Part shown: in pieces, positions 34,719 to 46,777 of the stretch
Position numbering within the stretch: position 1 is the stretch's first letter
Layout: each line of letters opens with the position of its first letter
DNA from: Tragulus kanchil
Taxonomy: Eukaryota > Chordata > Mammalia > Artiodactyla > Tragulidae
Reading direction: 5' to 3'
DNA: 64,000 nucleotides
NCBI GenBank assembly: GCA_022376925.1
Contig: JAIOJX010000025.1
Location: 97,305,608 to 97,369,607 of the forward strand
Position numbers and translations under genes: made by a program
Notes under the pieces: generated by a model
What the model saw: the letters and a program-made list of their open reading frames with translations, nothing else
Databases searched by the model: none
Told to the model about the DNA's origin: nothing

Positions 34719-35949
34719 AATACCACTTGAAAATTGCTTTGCACAATGTGATACCTTGCTCTCAGAGTTTACTTTCTTAACATCAAAATGGACCAAATCA
34801 AAGTTTCAAAAGCTTTCTTCCTCCACTATGCAGTCCACCTTTTAGGGCAAGAGATGTGGCACCTCCAGCACATCTGAGCCTCTGTTACTGTCCATGAGGA
34901 CCCAGTTGACAAAATAATCCAGTTTAGCAACCTGGAAGAAACTGTTATTGTCAAGGTTAATAACTTTTCAGACCTGGGTTTGGAACTTATTTTCATGCGT
35001 ATGACAATAAGGTAAGGCTCATCTTCAATGTCAGAAAAAATGGCAGTAATTATAGTATTTCTATAATGACTTTGTTAGAAACCTTTCATAAAATACCACT
35101 TGAAGCGGCTTCCCTGCTAACTCAGTGGTGAAGAGTTTGCCTGCCAATGCAGGAGACATGGGTTCAATCCCTGATCCAGGAAGATCCTACATGCTGTGGA
35201 GCAACTAAGCCTGTGAGCCACAACTATTGAGCCTGTGCTCTAGAGCCTCCGAACCACAACTATTGAGCCCATGTGCCCTAGAGCCCAAGTTCCACAACAA
35301 GAGAAGTCACCATAACAAGAAGTCTGCTCACCTAAACTACAGAGTAGCCCCCACTCCCTGTAACTAGAGAAGAGCCTGCAGCAGCGGTGGAAACTCAGAA
35401 TAGCCAAAAATAAATCAATAAATAAAATTTATGAAAAAGCTTAATAAAAAAATCCTAGGGCTTCCCCTGGTGGTCCAGTGGATAAGGACACCGCCTTGCA
35501 GTGCAAGGGGCGCCGGTTCGATCCCTGGCCTGGGAGGATCCCACATGCCGCGGAGCGGCTGGACTGATGTGTCCAGTCACTGAGCAGGAGCTCTGGAGTG
35601 CATGCGCCCAGAGCTCGCTCTCTGCGACAACAGACGCCACCGCAATGGGAGGTCCGTAGGAGTCAAAGAACAAAGACAGATGAAAAATAGAGAAATGGAA
35701 GACCAATAGAAGTGGCCCGCCCACTCCCCTCCCTCCCCAGCCCGACCCCTGCCCAAAATAAATAAATAAATAAATCTTTAAAAAAAAAAAAAAAAATCCT
35801 AGATCTCTAAAGTTAAAAAAAAAAAATACCACTTGAAAATTGCTTTGCACAATGTGATACCTTGCTCTCAGAGTTTACTTTCTTAACATCAAAATGGACC
35901 AAATCAAAGTTTCAAAAGCTTTCTTCCTCCACTATGCAGTCCACCTTTT

Positions 35950-36898
35950 TAAACTTACTATTCAAAATGCTTCATAATCTCCAATTATCTATCTTACCAG
36001 TCCAATTTTACCCCTCCTCTTTTCCTACCCAATTTTCATTACAGTCCCACTGAAAAGACTGCCATCCCCTGCCACCTGCTTTGCCCTATCCTTCATATTT
36101 AACCAAGTGTTTGTAATTTTTTTTTTTTACTATTCTACTGCTGTTTTTGGAAAAGCCTCTCTTCCTTCTTTATAAAGATAAAGCACATCAAGAATTTACC
36201 CCTCTCTCCTCTGTTTTCCTACTTATCTATAGTAGTAGTACTTTCTGTAGTTAGCTATACTTTGCTACTAGAACCATTGCCTTTTTCACTAGGCTTCAAG
36301 GTCTTAGGAAGAAGTATTTGATTATGGTTGCATTTTCAGTGTCAGTCAAAGAGCAGACAGTCAATAACTCTTAGATTGAATTGAATTAATCAATTAACCT
36401 ATAAATTATTCCAGAGAGTTTATTATACAGTGTGACTGGAAGAATGCCTTCGATGACAGTTTTGTGTAATATTTAAAGTCTATTGAGTAAAAATTTAGGA
36501 TAAAGTACTTCTTGTGCTTTGGCTTAATTAAATGAGATGATGACTATGCAGTGTCAGCATGGTAACTGAAACAGCACAGTGTTCACAAACTTTAATCCTT
36601 CTTTCACAGGAGGAAGTGTGTTCAAATCTACAATGGTCAGAACAGTGTCTTCTCTGTGACAACTGTTGATAAACTGCACAAGTCATTTAAATTAACACTT
36701 TCATAAAGACCTTGTTCAACGAGTTTTACTTGGGGATTGTAATGTCCCTTTAAGATATTTTAAAATGAATTTTGAGTGGAAAATTTTCAGAGAATTCAGG
36801 CAGTCTCACTAGCCTTCAGTTAATGACTAAATAATAACATCAATTTTTATTTTGTTTTGTTTTGATTCACTGTAAAATTTCATTTATTATTATTCTTC
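35950..36898. other. Single-copy AT-rich stretch
   Basis: No gene or clear repeat. The short plus-strand frame ending at 36053 has no recognisable product. The tail towards 36890 is T-rich and leads into the L1 poly-A complement. Confidence 0.5.
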
Positions 36899-37238
36899 TC
36901 AATTTAATTTTATTTATTTACTTATTTATTTATTTATATTTACAGAGTTTTGTTGTTTACTGCCACACATCAACCTAAATCTGCCATAGGTATACATATG
37001 TCCCTACCCCTCCCAAACCTCTCTCCCATCTCCCTCCCATCCCACCCCTCCAGGTCACCACAGAATCCTTGTTTGAGATCCCCTAGTCTCCCAGAATATT
37101 CCCCTCCCACACCCCAATGTCCATGAGACTGTTCTCCATGTCCACCTCTCCATTTCTGCTCTGCATATACATTTATCAGCACCATCTTTCTAGATTCCAC
37201 ATATATGTGTCAGTATACAATGTATATCTTTCTCTGAC
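36899..37238 (-). mobile_element. L1 3' UTR, sense on minus strand (part of an inverted L1)
   Basis: On the plus strand it reads: an (ATTT)n complement of an A-rich tail, 'tgccacacatcaacctaaat', 'gccataggtatacatatgtc', a CT-rich tract, and 'accatctttctagattccac'. This is the reverse complement of the ruminant L1 3' end. It stops at the L1 position reading 'gtcagagaaagat', the same place where the adjacent plus-strand L1 segment ends. Confidence 0.85.
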
Positions 37239-37240
37239 GG

Positions 37241-38246
37241 CCTTTTCAATAGGTGATGCTGGAAAAACCAGAGAGTAACATTGAAAAGAATGAAATTGGA
37301 ACACTACCTGATACCATATACAAAGATAAGCTCAAAATCATTAAATACCTAACTGTAAGTCCAGAAACCATAAAGCTCTAAAGGAAAACATAGGCAGAAC
37401 ATTTGATGACATAAATCAAAGCAGGATCTTCTATGACCCACCTACTAGAGTAATGGAAATAAAAACAAAAATAAACACATGGGACCTAATTAAACTTAAA
37501 AGCTTCTGCACAGCAAAAGAAACTGTAAACAAGGTGAGAAGATGGCCCTCTCTCAGAATGGGAGAAAATAATAGCAAATGGAACAATGACAAAGAATTAA
37601 TTTCCAAAATATACAAGCAGTTCAGACATCTCAACACCAAAACAAAACAAAACAGCAACAAAAAAGCCCAATCAAAAAATGGAAAAAAGACCTAAACAGA
37701 CATCTCTCCAAAGAAGACATACAGATGGCCAACAAACACATGAAAAGTTGCTCAACTTCGCTCATTGTTAGAGAAATACAAACCAAAGCTACAATGAGAT
37801 ATCACGTCACACCAGTCAGAATGGCCATCATTGAAACGTCTACAAACAGTAAATGCTGGAGAGGGTGTGGAGAAAAGGGAACTGTCTTACACTGCTGGTG
37901 GGAAAGTAAATTGATACAGCCACTGTGGAAGACACTATGGAGATTCCTTAACAAACTAGAAATAGAAGCACCATTTGACCTAGCAGTCCTACTACTAGGT
38001 GCATATTGTGATGAAATCAAAATTGAAAGAGACACATGTGCCCCCATTGTTCACTGTGGCATTATTTACAATAGCTAGAACATGGAAGCAGCCTAGATGT
38101 CCATGAATGGATAAAGAAGCTGTGGTACATATATACAATGGAATATTACTCAGCCATAAAAAAGAAATGCATTTGAATCAGTTCTAAGAAGGTGGATGAA
38201 TATAGAACCTGTTATACAGTGAAGTAAGTCAGAGAGAGAAAGAAAA
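37241..38246 (+). pseudogene. L1 ORF2 C-terminal remnant, inverted segment
   Basis: Translating the plus strand gives the L1 ORF2p C-terminal region in pieces: 'MEIKTKINTWDLIKLKSFCT' from 37453, then '[20 protein letters not shown]' from 37725, then '[16 protein letters not shown]' and '[20 protein letters not shown]'. The cysteine-rich motif keeps C-x3-C-x7-H but has Ser where the last Cys is expected. A frame break near 37640-37725 and an extra C at about 38040-38046 interrupt it. The segment ends 'gtcagagagagaaagaaaaa'. Non-functional. Confidence 0.9.
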
Positions 38247-38765
38247 ACATTTATTTTTAATTGGAGGTTAATTTCTTTACAATATTGTGTTGGTTTCTGC
38301 CATACATCAGTGTGAATGAGCCATAGGTATACATATGTTCCCTACCTTTTGAACCTCCTTCCTACCTCTCACCCTATCCTACCCTCTATGTTGTCACACA
38401 GCACTGGATTTGAGCTACCTGCATCGTAAAGCAAATTCCCACTGTCTAGTCTATTTGCTGTATTCACATACAGAACATTTGCATTGGCTGCATTTTACAC
38501 GTGGTAATGTACAGGTTTCAGTGCTACTCTCTGTCCCACCTTCTCCTTCCCCTACTGTGTCCAAAGGTTCTCTATGTCTGTGTTTCTATTGCTGCCCTGC
38601 AAATAGTTTCCTCAGAACCATCTTTCTAGATTCCATATATATATATATGTTAATATATGATGTTTATTTTGCTCTTCTGACTAACTTCACTTTGTATAAT
38701 AGTCTCTAGGTTCATCCATTTCATTAGAACTGACTCAAATATGTTATTTTGCTTTTAACTTGAGC
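38247..38765 (-). mobile_element. Second L1 3' end, minus strand (copy at 39394-39912)
   Basis: The plus strand reads 'tttatttttaattggaggtt', 'caatattgtgttggtttctg', 'ccatacatcagtgtgaatga', 'gccataggtatacatatgtt', 'accatctttctagattccat' and 'cacttTgtataatagtctct'. It is a complete reverse L1 3' UTR reaching the end of ORF2 near 38760. It carries its own tail, so it is a separate insertion from the one at 36899-38246. Confidence 0.88.
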
Positions 38766-39129
38766 TATTCTAACAGATTGGTGAAAACAGAAGAGCAATT
38801 ATCATAGAATAAAGTCAAATATGTTTACGTAGGTGGAATTAATTCTCTATTTGCATGTTTTCCTTTTTATCTATTTGGAGAGTACATTTTGAGTCTACGT
38901 AAAATGTGCAAAATTAAACAGTTCCTTTAGAGTCTATTTGTCCATCACTATTAAATAATGAAAGATGCCATAAATTTAGTATGACTCCTTTGTTGATTTT
39001 GATAAGATATTTTATCTAAATTGGTTTTATATTTATGTTCTTTGTCCTGGAATTCAAAATAACCCAATCAACTCTCTGCTTTGGCGTTGGTTTGCAGAAT
39101 TTTTTTATGTTCTTTGTCTATCATTTGCC

Positions 39130-39393
39130 AGCAGTCCTACTACTAGGTGCATATTGTGATGAAATCAAAATTGAAAGAGACACATGTGCCCCATTGTTCA
39201 CTGTGGCATTATTTACAATAGCTAGAACATGGAAGCAGCCTAGATGTCCATGAATGGATAAAGAAGCTGTGGTACATATATACAATGGAATATTACTCAG
39301 CCATAAAAAAGAAATGCATTTGAATCAGTTCTAAGAAGGTGGATGAATATAGAACCTGTTATACAGTGAAGTAAGTCAGAGAGAGAAAGAAAA
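39130..39393 (+). pseudogene. Second copy of the L1 ORF2 C-terminal tip
   Basis: Repeats 37982-38246. In this copy the frame reads through '[20 protein letters not shown]' as expected of L1 ORF2p before a stop. It is present only because of duplication 14. Confidence 0.88.
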
Positions 39394-40466
39394 ACATTTA
39401 TTTTTAATTGGAGGTTAATTTCTTTACAATATTGTGTTGGTTTCTGCCATACATCAGTGTGAATGAGCCATAGGTATACATATGTTCCCTACCTTTTGAA
39501 CCTCCTTCCTACCTCTCACCCTATCCTACCCTCTATGTTGTCACACAGCACTGGATTTGAGCTACCTGCATCGTAAAGCAAATTCCCACTGTCTAGTCTA
39601 TTTGCTGTATTCACATACAGAACATTTGCATTGGCTGCATTTTACACGTGGTAATGTACAGGTTTCAGTGCTACTCTCTGTCCCACCTTCTCCTTCCCCT
39701 ACTGTGTCCAAAGGTTCTCTATGTCTGTGTTTCTATTGCTGCCCTGCAAATAGTTTCCTCAGAACCATCTTTCTAGATTCCATATATATATATATGTTAA
39801 TATATGATGTTTATTTTGCTCTTCTGACTAACTTCACTTTGTATAATAGTCTCTAGGTTCATCCATTTCATTAGAACTGACTCAAATATGTTATTTTGCT
39901 TTTAACTTGAGCTATTCTAACAGATTGGTGAAAACAGAAGAGCAATTATCATAGAATAAAGTCAAATATGTTTACGTAGGTGGAATTAATTCTCTATTTG
40001 CATGTTTTCCTTTTTATCTATTTGGAGAGTACATTTTGAGTCTACGTAAAATGTGCAAAATTAAACAGTTCCTTTAGAGTCTATTTGTCCATCACTATTA
40101 AATAATGAAAGATGCCATAAATTTAGTATGACTCCTTTGTTGATTTTGATAAGATATTTTATCTAAATTGGTTTTATATTTATGTTCTTTGTCCTGGAAT
40201 TCAAAATAACCCAATCAACTCTCTGCTTTGGCGTTGGTTTGCAGAAATGTTTCATCTTAGGCAGTATGTCCCATCTGTTGATAAGATTCCTCAGGAGGTG
40301 AGCTATACATTTTGGATATAATTTTATAAAGGCCAAAATTAAGAAGAAGTAATTTTATCCCAATAATCATAAAGAAAGGTTGACTCTTGTTCTTCAGAAG
40401 AAATAACAAAAACTTCTTTTCATGTATCACTTATATTTATAAAATTAAGTATTATGGACATAAGAA

Positions 40467-40487
40467 ATATATATATATATATATATA
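40467..40487. repeat. (AT)n microsatellite (copy at about 41635-41654)
   Basis: A pure AT dinucleotide run, two bases shorter in the second copy. Confidence 0.85.
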
Positions 40488-40639
40488 GTATTAGCATTTC
40501 TGAATCCAATGCTATTGCTCCATTGTGGACATCAGCAACACATCTGCTTTTTGACACACACACCCTCATCAATGAGAAATGTCCCTAAAATAAATAGAAT
40601 CACAAAAGACTAGGCAAAGAAATAATTTCATATGTAACC

Positions 40640-40765
40640 TCTCCAAACTTTAGTTTTCATATGTGAAATGGGGATAATGTCCAACCCTACCTTACAAGTC
40701 TTTGAAAATTAAATTAGATAATTAATGTGACCAAGAACATGTTAGAAAGGTTTAGCTGTTAATAT
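40640..40765 (-). mobile_element. MIR element (copy at about 41808-41933)
   Basis: 'ctccaaactttagttttcat', 'atgtgaaatggggataatgt', 'ccaaccctaccttacaagtc' and 'aaattaaattagataattaa' follow the reverse-strand MIR core closely. Confidence 0.75.
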
Positions 40766-42525
40766 TAAAGCTAGACCTTTACCTGCAAACTTTGAATTGA
40801 CCTCCTGTTAATATTTAATCTTAATATATGTTAATTCTAATAATAATCATGCATTGTTTTCATAGAGTACAAATGATTTGAATCAGTGATAAGGTATTTA
40901 CATAGAAGACTGGAAGAGAAAGAACCTTTGACAAAAAGGCCCAGACGTATGCATTTATTCATGCATCCACCTGTCCATCCATCAGTCTACCCCAGATGTT
41001 CACTCAATACACCTAGATGTGTAACTCTATCATGCCAAACAAATTATGTTGGCTTTGTAAATGTATCAACTTGCCTAGTTTCCTCTAGATCCTGTTCTTA
41101 TGTATTTCCTATCAGTAAAAGCCATTGGAAAGATTTTTGTGTGAAATTGAAGGATACAAGTAAAGCAAAAGCTCTTTGCAGCTCGCCACATTGTCTTCTC
41201 TACCGGTGCACCCACTCGGACCAAACCTGCAACTGCTCCCTCTTTCCCTAAATTTCTTCAACTGCTGTGCCTCTGGGACCAAGTGTTTCTGTTTAGCTCT
41301 GGGTTCTGAAAGACAGTTATACCATAAAGGCCAGAGTTAAAAAATAGATTTATGTTCTTTGTCCTGGAATTCAAAATAACCCAATCAACTCTCTGCTTTG
41401 GCGTTGGTTTGCAGAAATGTTTCATCTTAGGCAGTATGTCCCATCTGTTGATAAGATTCCTCAGGAGGTGAGCTATACATTTTGGATATAATTTTATAAA
41501 GGCCAAAATTAAGAAGAAGTAATTTTATCCCAATAATCATAAAGAAAGGTTGACTCTTGTTCTTCAGAAGAAATAACAAAAACTTCTTTTCATGTATCAC
41601 TTATATTTATAAAATTAAGTATTATGGACATAAGAAATATATATATATATATATAGTATTAGCATTTCTGAATCCAATGCTATTGCTCCATTGTGGACAT
41701 CAGCAACACATCTGCTTTTTGACACACACACCCTCATCAATGAGAAATGTCCCTAAAATAAATAGAATCACAAAAGACTAGGCAAAGAAATAATTTCATA
41801 TGTAACCTCTCCAAACTTTAGTTTTCATATGTGAAATGGGGATAATGTCCAACCCTACCTTACAAGTCTTTGAAAATTAAATTAGATAATTAATGTGACC
41901 AAGAACATGTTAGAAAGGTTTAGCTGTTAATATTAAAGCTAGACCTTTACCTGCAAACTTTGAATTGACCTCCTGTTAATATTTAATCTTAATATATGTT
42001 AATTCTAATAATAATCATGCATTGTTTTCATAGAGTACAAATGATTTGAATCAGTGATAAGGTATTTACATAGAAGACTGGAAGAGAAAGAACCTTTGAC
42101 AAAAAGGCCCAGACGTATGCATTTATTCATGCATCCACCTGTCCATCCATCAGTCTACCCCAGATGTTCACTCAATACACCTAGATGTGTAACTCTATCA
42201 TGCCAAACAAATTATGTTGGCTTTGTAAATGTATCAACTTGCCTAGTTTCCTCTAGATCCTGTTCTTATGTATTTCCTATCAGTAAAAGCCATTGGAAAG
42301 ATTTTTGTGTGAAATTGAAGGATACAAGTAAAGCAAAAGCTCTTTTGCAGCTCGCCACATTGTCTTCTCTACCGGTGCACCCACTGGTACAAGGCAGTGA
42401 CCAAACCTGCAACTGCTCCCTCTTTCCCTAAATTCGTCTTCAACTGCTGTGCCTCTGGGACCAAGTGTTTCTGTTTAGCTCTGGGTTCTGAAAGACAGTT
42501 ATACCATAAAGGCCAGAGTTAAAAA

Positions 42526-43306
42526 GAAATGATAGAATTTTAAGTCTGTCCTACTGGGCTCCAGCTGTGTGGTATGTGTTCCCAGTTCATTCCTGTGCTC
42601 CTCCACTTTATATTGTCTTCCCTTTACAATGACATGTCCTGGCAACCTCAAGCTTTAGCATCAGATATTTCAGCATGCTCACAGAAACTGCATATCGTCA
42701 AATATATGTAGCAAATCTCATGTAAATGTTTATCCCAGAAATTCTGCTTCTCCGAGGTACCTGAACTGATAGACTTAGTTATAGACCTGCCATCATTGAA
42801 TCGTATTCTTTTATAAGTGGAAAGAACAGTAGAATCCATTCTAGATGAACCTGCTTAAACAAACTGTTCCCTTGGTCAGAAGGGATGTATCTGTTGCTTA
42901 TTCCAGAAATACATTAATTGACCTCAATATTTTGTTTTTTTAATGGACTTTATCTCATGGATGCTCTAAATCTTAAAATTCATTATTCCATCTTTTAACT
43001 GGCTTTTAAAATGTATATTTTCACATATTTTTTGCCTTTTGGTTAGTTGTTAATCTTGTGAAAATTGAGTAGACTGAGGCCTTATTTTGTTTATGAACAC
43101 TTAAATCTTCCCTGATTTCCTCATCTACTTCAAAGCATGTTTTATTCTCTTATTCTATTTACCTCTGTTTACTATATTAAGCTACTTTCTCAGAGGGTGG
43201 ATGGAAACAGGTATTAATAATATATAAACATGAATGTTAAACGTTTTCTTTTTTTCACTATGTGTTTTTATAAGAGAATTTATGTAGTTAATTTTTAAAA
43301 TTTGCT
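42526..43306. other. Single-copy stretch, nothing recognised
   Basis: No repeat signature or convincing coding sequence. The 63-codon minus-strand frame at 42648-42839 is not recognisable. Confidence 0.5.
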
Positions 43307-43314
43307 ATTAAGAA

Positions 43315-43526
43315 CTTGGGGCTTCCTTGAGGGCTCAAGCAATAAAGAATCTACCTATAATGCTAGAAATAGGGGTTTGATCCTTGGGCTGGGAAGATCC
43401 CCTGAAGGAAAAAATGGCAACCTGCTCCAGTATTATTGCCTGGAAAAATCCCGTAAACAGAGGAGCCTGGTGGGCTACAGTCCATGGGGTTGCAAAAGAG
43501 TCAGACAAGACAGAGCCTGCCTGCAC
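43315..43526 (+). mobile_element. Bov-tA-type SINE
   Basis: Head 'ggggcttccttgagggctca', then 'gatccttgggctgggaagat', 'aatggcaacctgctccagta' and 'gaggagcctggtgggctaca'. The 8-bp duplication ATTAAGAA lies at 43307-43314 and 43527-43534. Confidence 0.92.
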
Positions 43527-43690
43527 ATTAAGAAGACATTATTTTTTTTTTTTCAATGTCTTAGACACATGATATAAACTTTCAAGGGAAGAACCCAAAC
43601 TAATAAAGCAAAACTAATATTATGCTTTAAGAATGTATAGATGTTTAGCTGTTTCTGTATTTTTTTTCACTCATCTGTCATTTGTTCATT

Positions 43691-43955
43691 TATTTATTTA
43701 TTTAGGCCACTTCTATTGATCTTTCATTTATTTATATTTGTTCTTTGGCCTGTGTGGGCCTCCCATCGCAGTCGCCTCTCTCGTCGTCGCAGAGCACCAG
43801 CTCTGGGCGCATACGCTCCAGAGCTCCAGCTTGGTAGTCGGATACATCAGTCCAGCTGCTCTGCAGCATGTGGAATCTTCCCAGGCCAGGGATCGAACCA
43901 GCATCCCTTGCACTGCAAGACGGTGTCCTTACCCAATGGACCACCAGGGAAGCCC
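43691..43955 (-). mobile_element. tRNA-Glu-derived SINE, fourth member
   Basis: Reverse orientation: (TATT)n tail, 'ggccacttctattgatcttt', 'gggcctcccatcgcagtcgc', 'tggaatcttcccaggccagg', 'gatcgaaccagcatcccttg' and 'ggaccaccagggaagccc'. The 8-bp duplication TGTTCATT flanks it at 43683-43690 and 43956-43963. The frames of 61-109 codons on both strands here are SINE readings. Confidence 0.88.
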
Positions 43956-43963
43956 TGTTCATT

Positions 43964-44475
43964 CATTTAATTGATTTATTCAAACAACAGCGTCAGATAT
44001 ATGATACTATTGTGGCACAGGGTGAAATGCTGAAAATAAAATTTTCCTGTACATCAGCTAACTAGGATATAGATGAATACTGGGAAAAGAAAAATACACA
44101 GTGTATTAAGCATTTTGTTAGAGAGGAGCACAGAGAACATGACTGAAAAGTGAAGTATTCTCTACCCGGGATAGCATGAAATCAACTCAGCACAGGATTG
44201 TCAAAAGAGATCTATCTGTAAAGGATAAAACCAGAATGAGTAAGAAAGAACAGAAAGGTGGTACAGTGAGGCATGAGGAGGCCTAAGGGGGTGACATTTT
44301 GAGGATTGCAAACAGGTATCAGTGTAACTGAATCTTTGACTATGTAGTTGGATGAAACAGCAGGTTTGGTGAGTACAGAATGTACTCACAAGTTTGGACC
44401 TTACCCTAAGGAAATAGTGTTCTATAAGGACTTTTTTAAAGTGAGGGAATAATAATAATGTCACATCTAAGTTCT
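43964..44475. other. Single-copy stretch, nothing recognised
   Basis: The 121-codon minus-strand frame (44201-44566) runs into the next duplication. It has no recognisable domain and a low-complexity composition. Confidence 0.45.
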
Positions 44476-46777
44476 GAATGTCTAAGGTATGCTTAATAAT
44501 CATCTCAAATTTTACATGAGACAACTGAAACCCATTATTTCCTCCTGAAATCCACTCTTCTGCCAAGCTTCCTCATCTTAAAAAATGGCAGTACTATCTA
44601 CTGAGTGCTCAAGCTAAGTTTAAGCACCTTTGCTATTTTTCTTTTCCTTATCCTTCTCATCCAATTCACAGCCATTCCACTGACTCTAATTCTTAAACAT
44701 ACTGTGAATCCATTCACTTGTCTCCATAGCCATTCCCAAACTCAGTTATTTGTTTTTTTCCTTTCCTCTGAAATAGCCTTCTAAATAATGTAAAGTGCTT
44801 TACATATGCATTTTAATTCTCTATATAAGATCAACCACTCTCAGATACTTGCTTGCTTGTTTGTATCTGTCTCCTTTTAGAGCATAAACTTCTCTGACAT
44901 TAAAAACTGCCCTGGCTCACCAATGCATAGGAATATGCCACACAAATGGAATGCACTTAAGAAATTTGTGTTCTATTAATGGATGAAGAAGTTAGAAAGA
45001 TTATTCTGAGGACAGTATAAAGAATGCTTTGGGGAGGACAAGCCTAGAGAGGAGAGTGGTTGAAAGGCCTTCTTTGCCCAATACTCTGGTTTCAGCTTCA
45101 GCTCTGTTGGGCAGTTCTGTGCAAACCATACTTCAAGGGCCTCACTTATCTCTGCCTTTCTGTCTCATGACATATTTGCAGGTTGACCCTGAAGTTCAGG
45201 GAGCCATCATTTCAACTGATAGGTGAAGGGAGATCAGGGATACAGATGGACCTCCCATCCTGCAGAGGGAAAACTTGGAGGCACATTTTATGCACATGGA
45301 TCGGCAGAACTGCCCCAGCACCGCTGAGCCCCGTTTCTCACACTGGAAACCAGCACACTGACTCACCTTGGATCACCTTCTTATCTTTCCCCAACTCACT
45401 TTTCCATCTCTCTTAATCCTGCTCACTAGACACCTCACCTATCAACTCTCTGCTTCCAAAGTTCCCTGTCTCATTTTTTGCTGTCAAAGGCAATTAAAAC
45501 AAACACAAGTCTTTTGTATTAACTTGTACAAGGATAGATGAAGATTTTTAAGCTCTTTGTGTAAGGAAAGTGACAAAATTTTGAGACTGTTTAATGGAAT
45601 GATGGGAACAAAATGTAAAAGGGAGAATGTCTAAGGTATGCTTAATAATCATCTCAAATTTTACATGAGACAACTGAAACCCATTATTTCCTCCTGAAAT
45701 CCACTCTTCTGCCAAGCTTCCTCATCTTAAAAAATGGCAGTACTATCTACTGAGTGCTCAAGCTAAGTTTAAGCACCTTTGCTATTTTTCTTTTCCTTAT
45801 CCTTCTCATCCAATTCACAGCCATTCCACTGACTCTAATTCTTAAACATACTGTGAATCCATTCACTTGTCTCCATAGCCATTCCCAAACTCAGTTATTT
45901 GTTTTTTTCCTTTCCTCTGAAATAGCCTTCTAAATAATGTAAAGTGCTTTACATATGCATTTTAATTCTCTATATAAGATCAACCACTCTCAGATACTTG
46001 CTTGCTTGTTTGTATCTGTCTCCTTTTAGAGCATAAACTTCTCTGACATTAAAAACTGCCCTGGCTCACCAATGCATAGGAATATGCCACACAAATGGAA
46101 TGCACTTAAGAAATTTGTGTTCTATTAATGGATGAAGAAGTTAGAAAGATTATTCTGAGGACAGTATAAAGAATGCTTTGGGGAGGACAAGCCTAGAGAG
46201 GAGAGTGGTTGAAAGGCCTTCTTTGCCCAATACTCTGGTTTCAGCTTCAGCTCTGTTGGGCAGTTCTGTGCAAACCATACTTCAAGGGCCTCACTTATCT
46301 CTGCCTTTCTGTCTCATGACATATTTGCAGGTTGACCCTGAAGTTCAGGGAGCCATCATTTCAACTGATAGGTGAAGGGAGATCAGGGATACAGATGGAC
46401 CTCCCATCCTGCAGAGGGAAAACTTGGAGGCACATTTTATGCACATGGATCGGCAGAACTGCCCCAGCACCGCTGAGCCCCGTTTCTCACACTGGAAACC
46501 AGCACACTGACTCACCTTGGATCACCTTCTTATCTTTCCCCAACTCACTTTTCCATCTCTCTTAATCCTGCTCACTAGACACCTCACCTATCAACTCTCT
46601 GCTTCCAAAGTTCCCTGTCTCATTTTTTGCTGTCAAAGGCAATTAAAACAAACACAAGTCTTTTGTATTAACTTGTACAAGGATAGATGAAGATTTTTAA
46701 GCTCTTTGTGTAAGGAAAGTGACAAAATTTTGAGACTGTTTAATGGAATGATGGGAACAAAATGTAAAAGGGAGAAT
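44476..46777. repeat. Duplication 16: direct pair, offset 1,149
   Basis: Copy A is 44476-45628 and copy B 45625-46777, joined through the shared 'gaat'. No difference was noticed between the copies. The frames at 45029-45226 and 45183-45416 repeat exactly at +1,149 and have no recognisable product. Confidence 0.94.
44830..45000 (+). mobile_element. L2 3' end fragment (copy at about 45979-46149)
   Basis: 'gtatctgtctccttttagag', 'cataaacttctctgacatta', 'tgccctggctcaccaatgca' and 'atggaatgcacttaagaaat' resemble the L2 3' end order (ctagactgtaagctcc, tgcctggcacatag, gtgctcaataaatatttg). Confidence 0.55.

Larger units (their letters stand above)
33738..35949. repeat. Duplication 13: direct pair, offset 1,106
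   Basis: Copy A is 33738-34844 and copy B 34844-35949. It contains two nested SINEs with their target duplications, all copied together. No interior difference is obvious. At the join, A's 'ccacctttt' runs straight into 'agggcaagagatgtgg'. Confidence 0.94.
37982..40243. repeat. Duplication 14: direct pair, offset 1,147-1,148
   Basis: Copy A is 37982-39096 and copy B 39130-40243. A begins within the L1 ORF2 remnant. Copy A has 'gtgcccccattg' and copy B 'gtgccccattg'. Only B keeps the expected L1 frame ('[16 protein letters not shown]'), so B is likely correct and A has a homopolymer insertion. Confidence 0.94.
40178..42525. repeat. Duplication 15: direct pair, offset 1,168-1,170
   Basis: Copy A is 40178-41345 and copy B 41348-42525. 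Near the end of A, 'cacccactcggaccaaac' lacks about 12 bases that B has ('cacccactggtacaaggcag', then 'tgaccaaac'). AT-run lengths also differ by two bases. The 121- and 125-codon frames in the two copies diverge only because of these indels and have no recognisable product. Confidence 0.93.

Noticed and set aside
37725..38078. 117-codon plus-strand frame as a host gene
   Set aside because: The peptide is the C-terminal part of L1 ORF2p with frame breaks and a lost Cys; it is a transposon remnant.
40886..42431. 121/125-codon frames in duplication 15 as a gene family
   Set aside because: They are the two copies of one duplicated segment and their C-termini differ only through indels. There is no recognisable domain and no codon-usage support.
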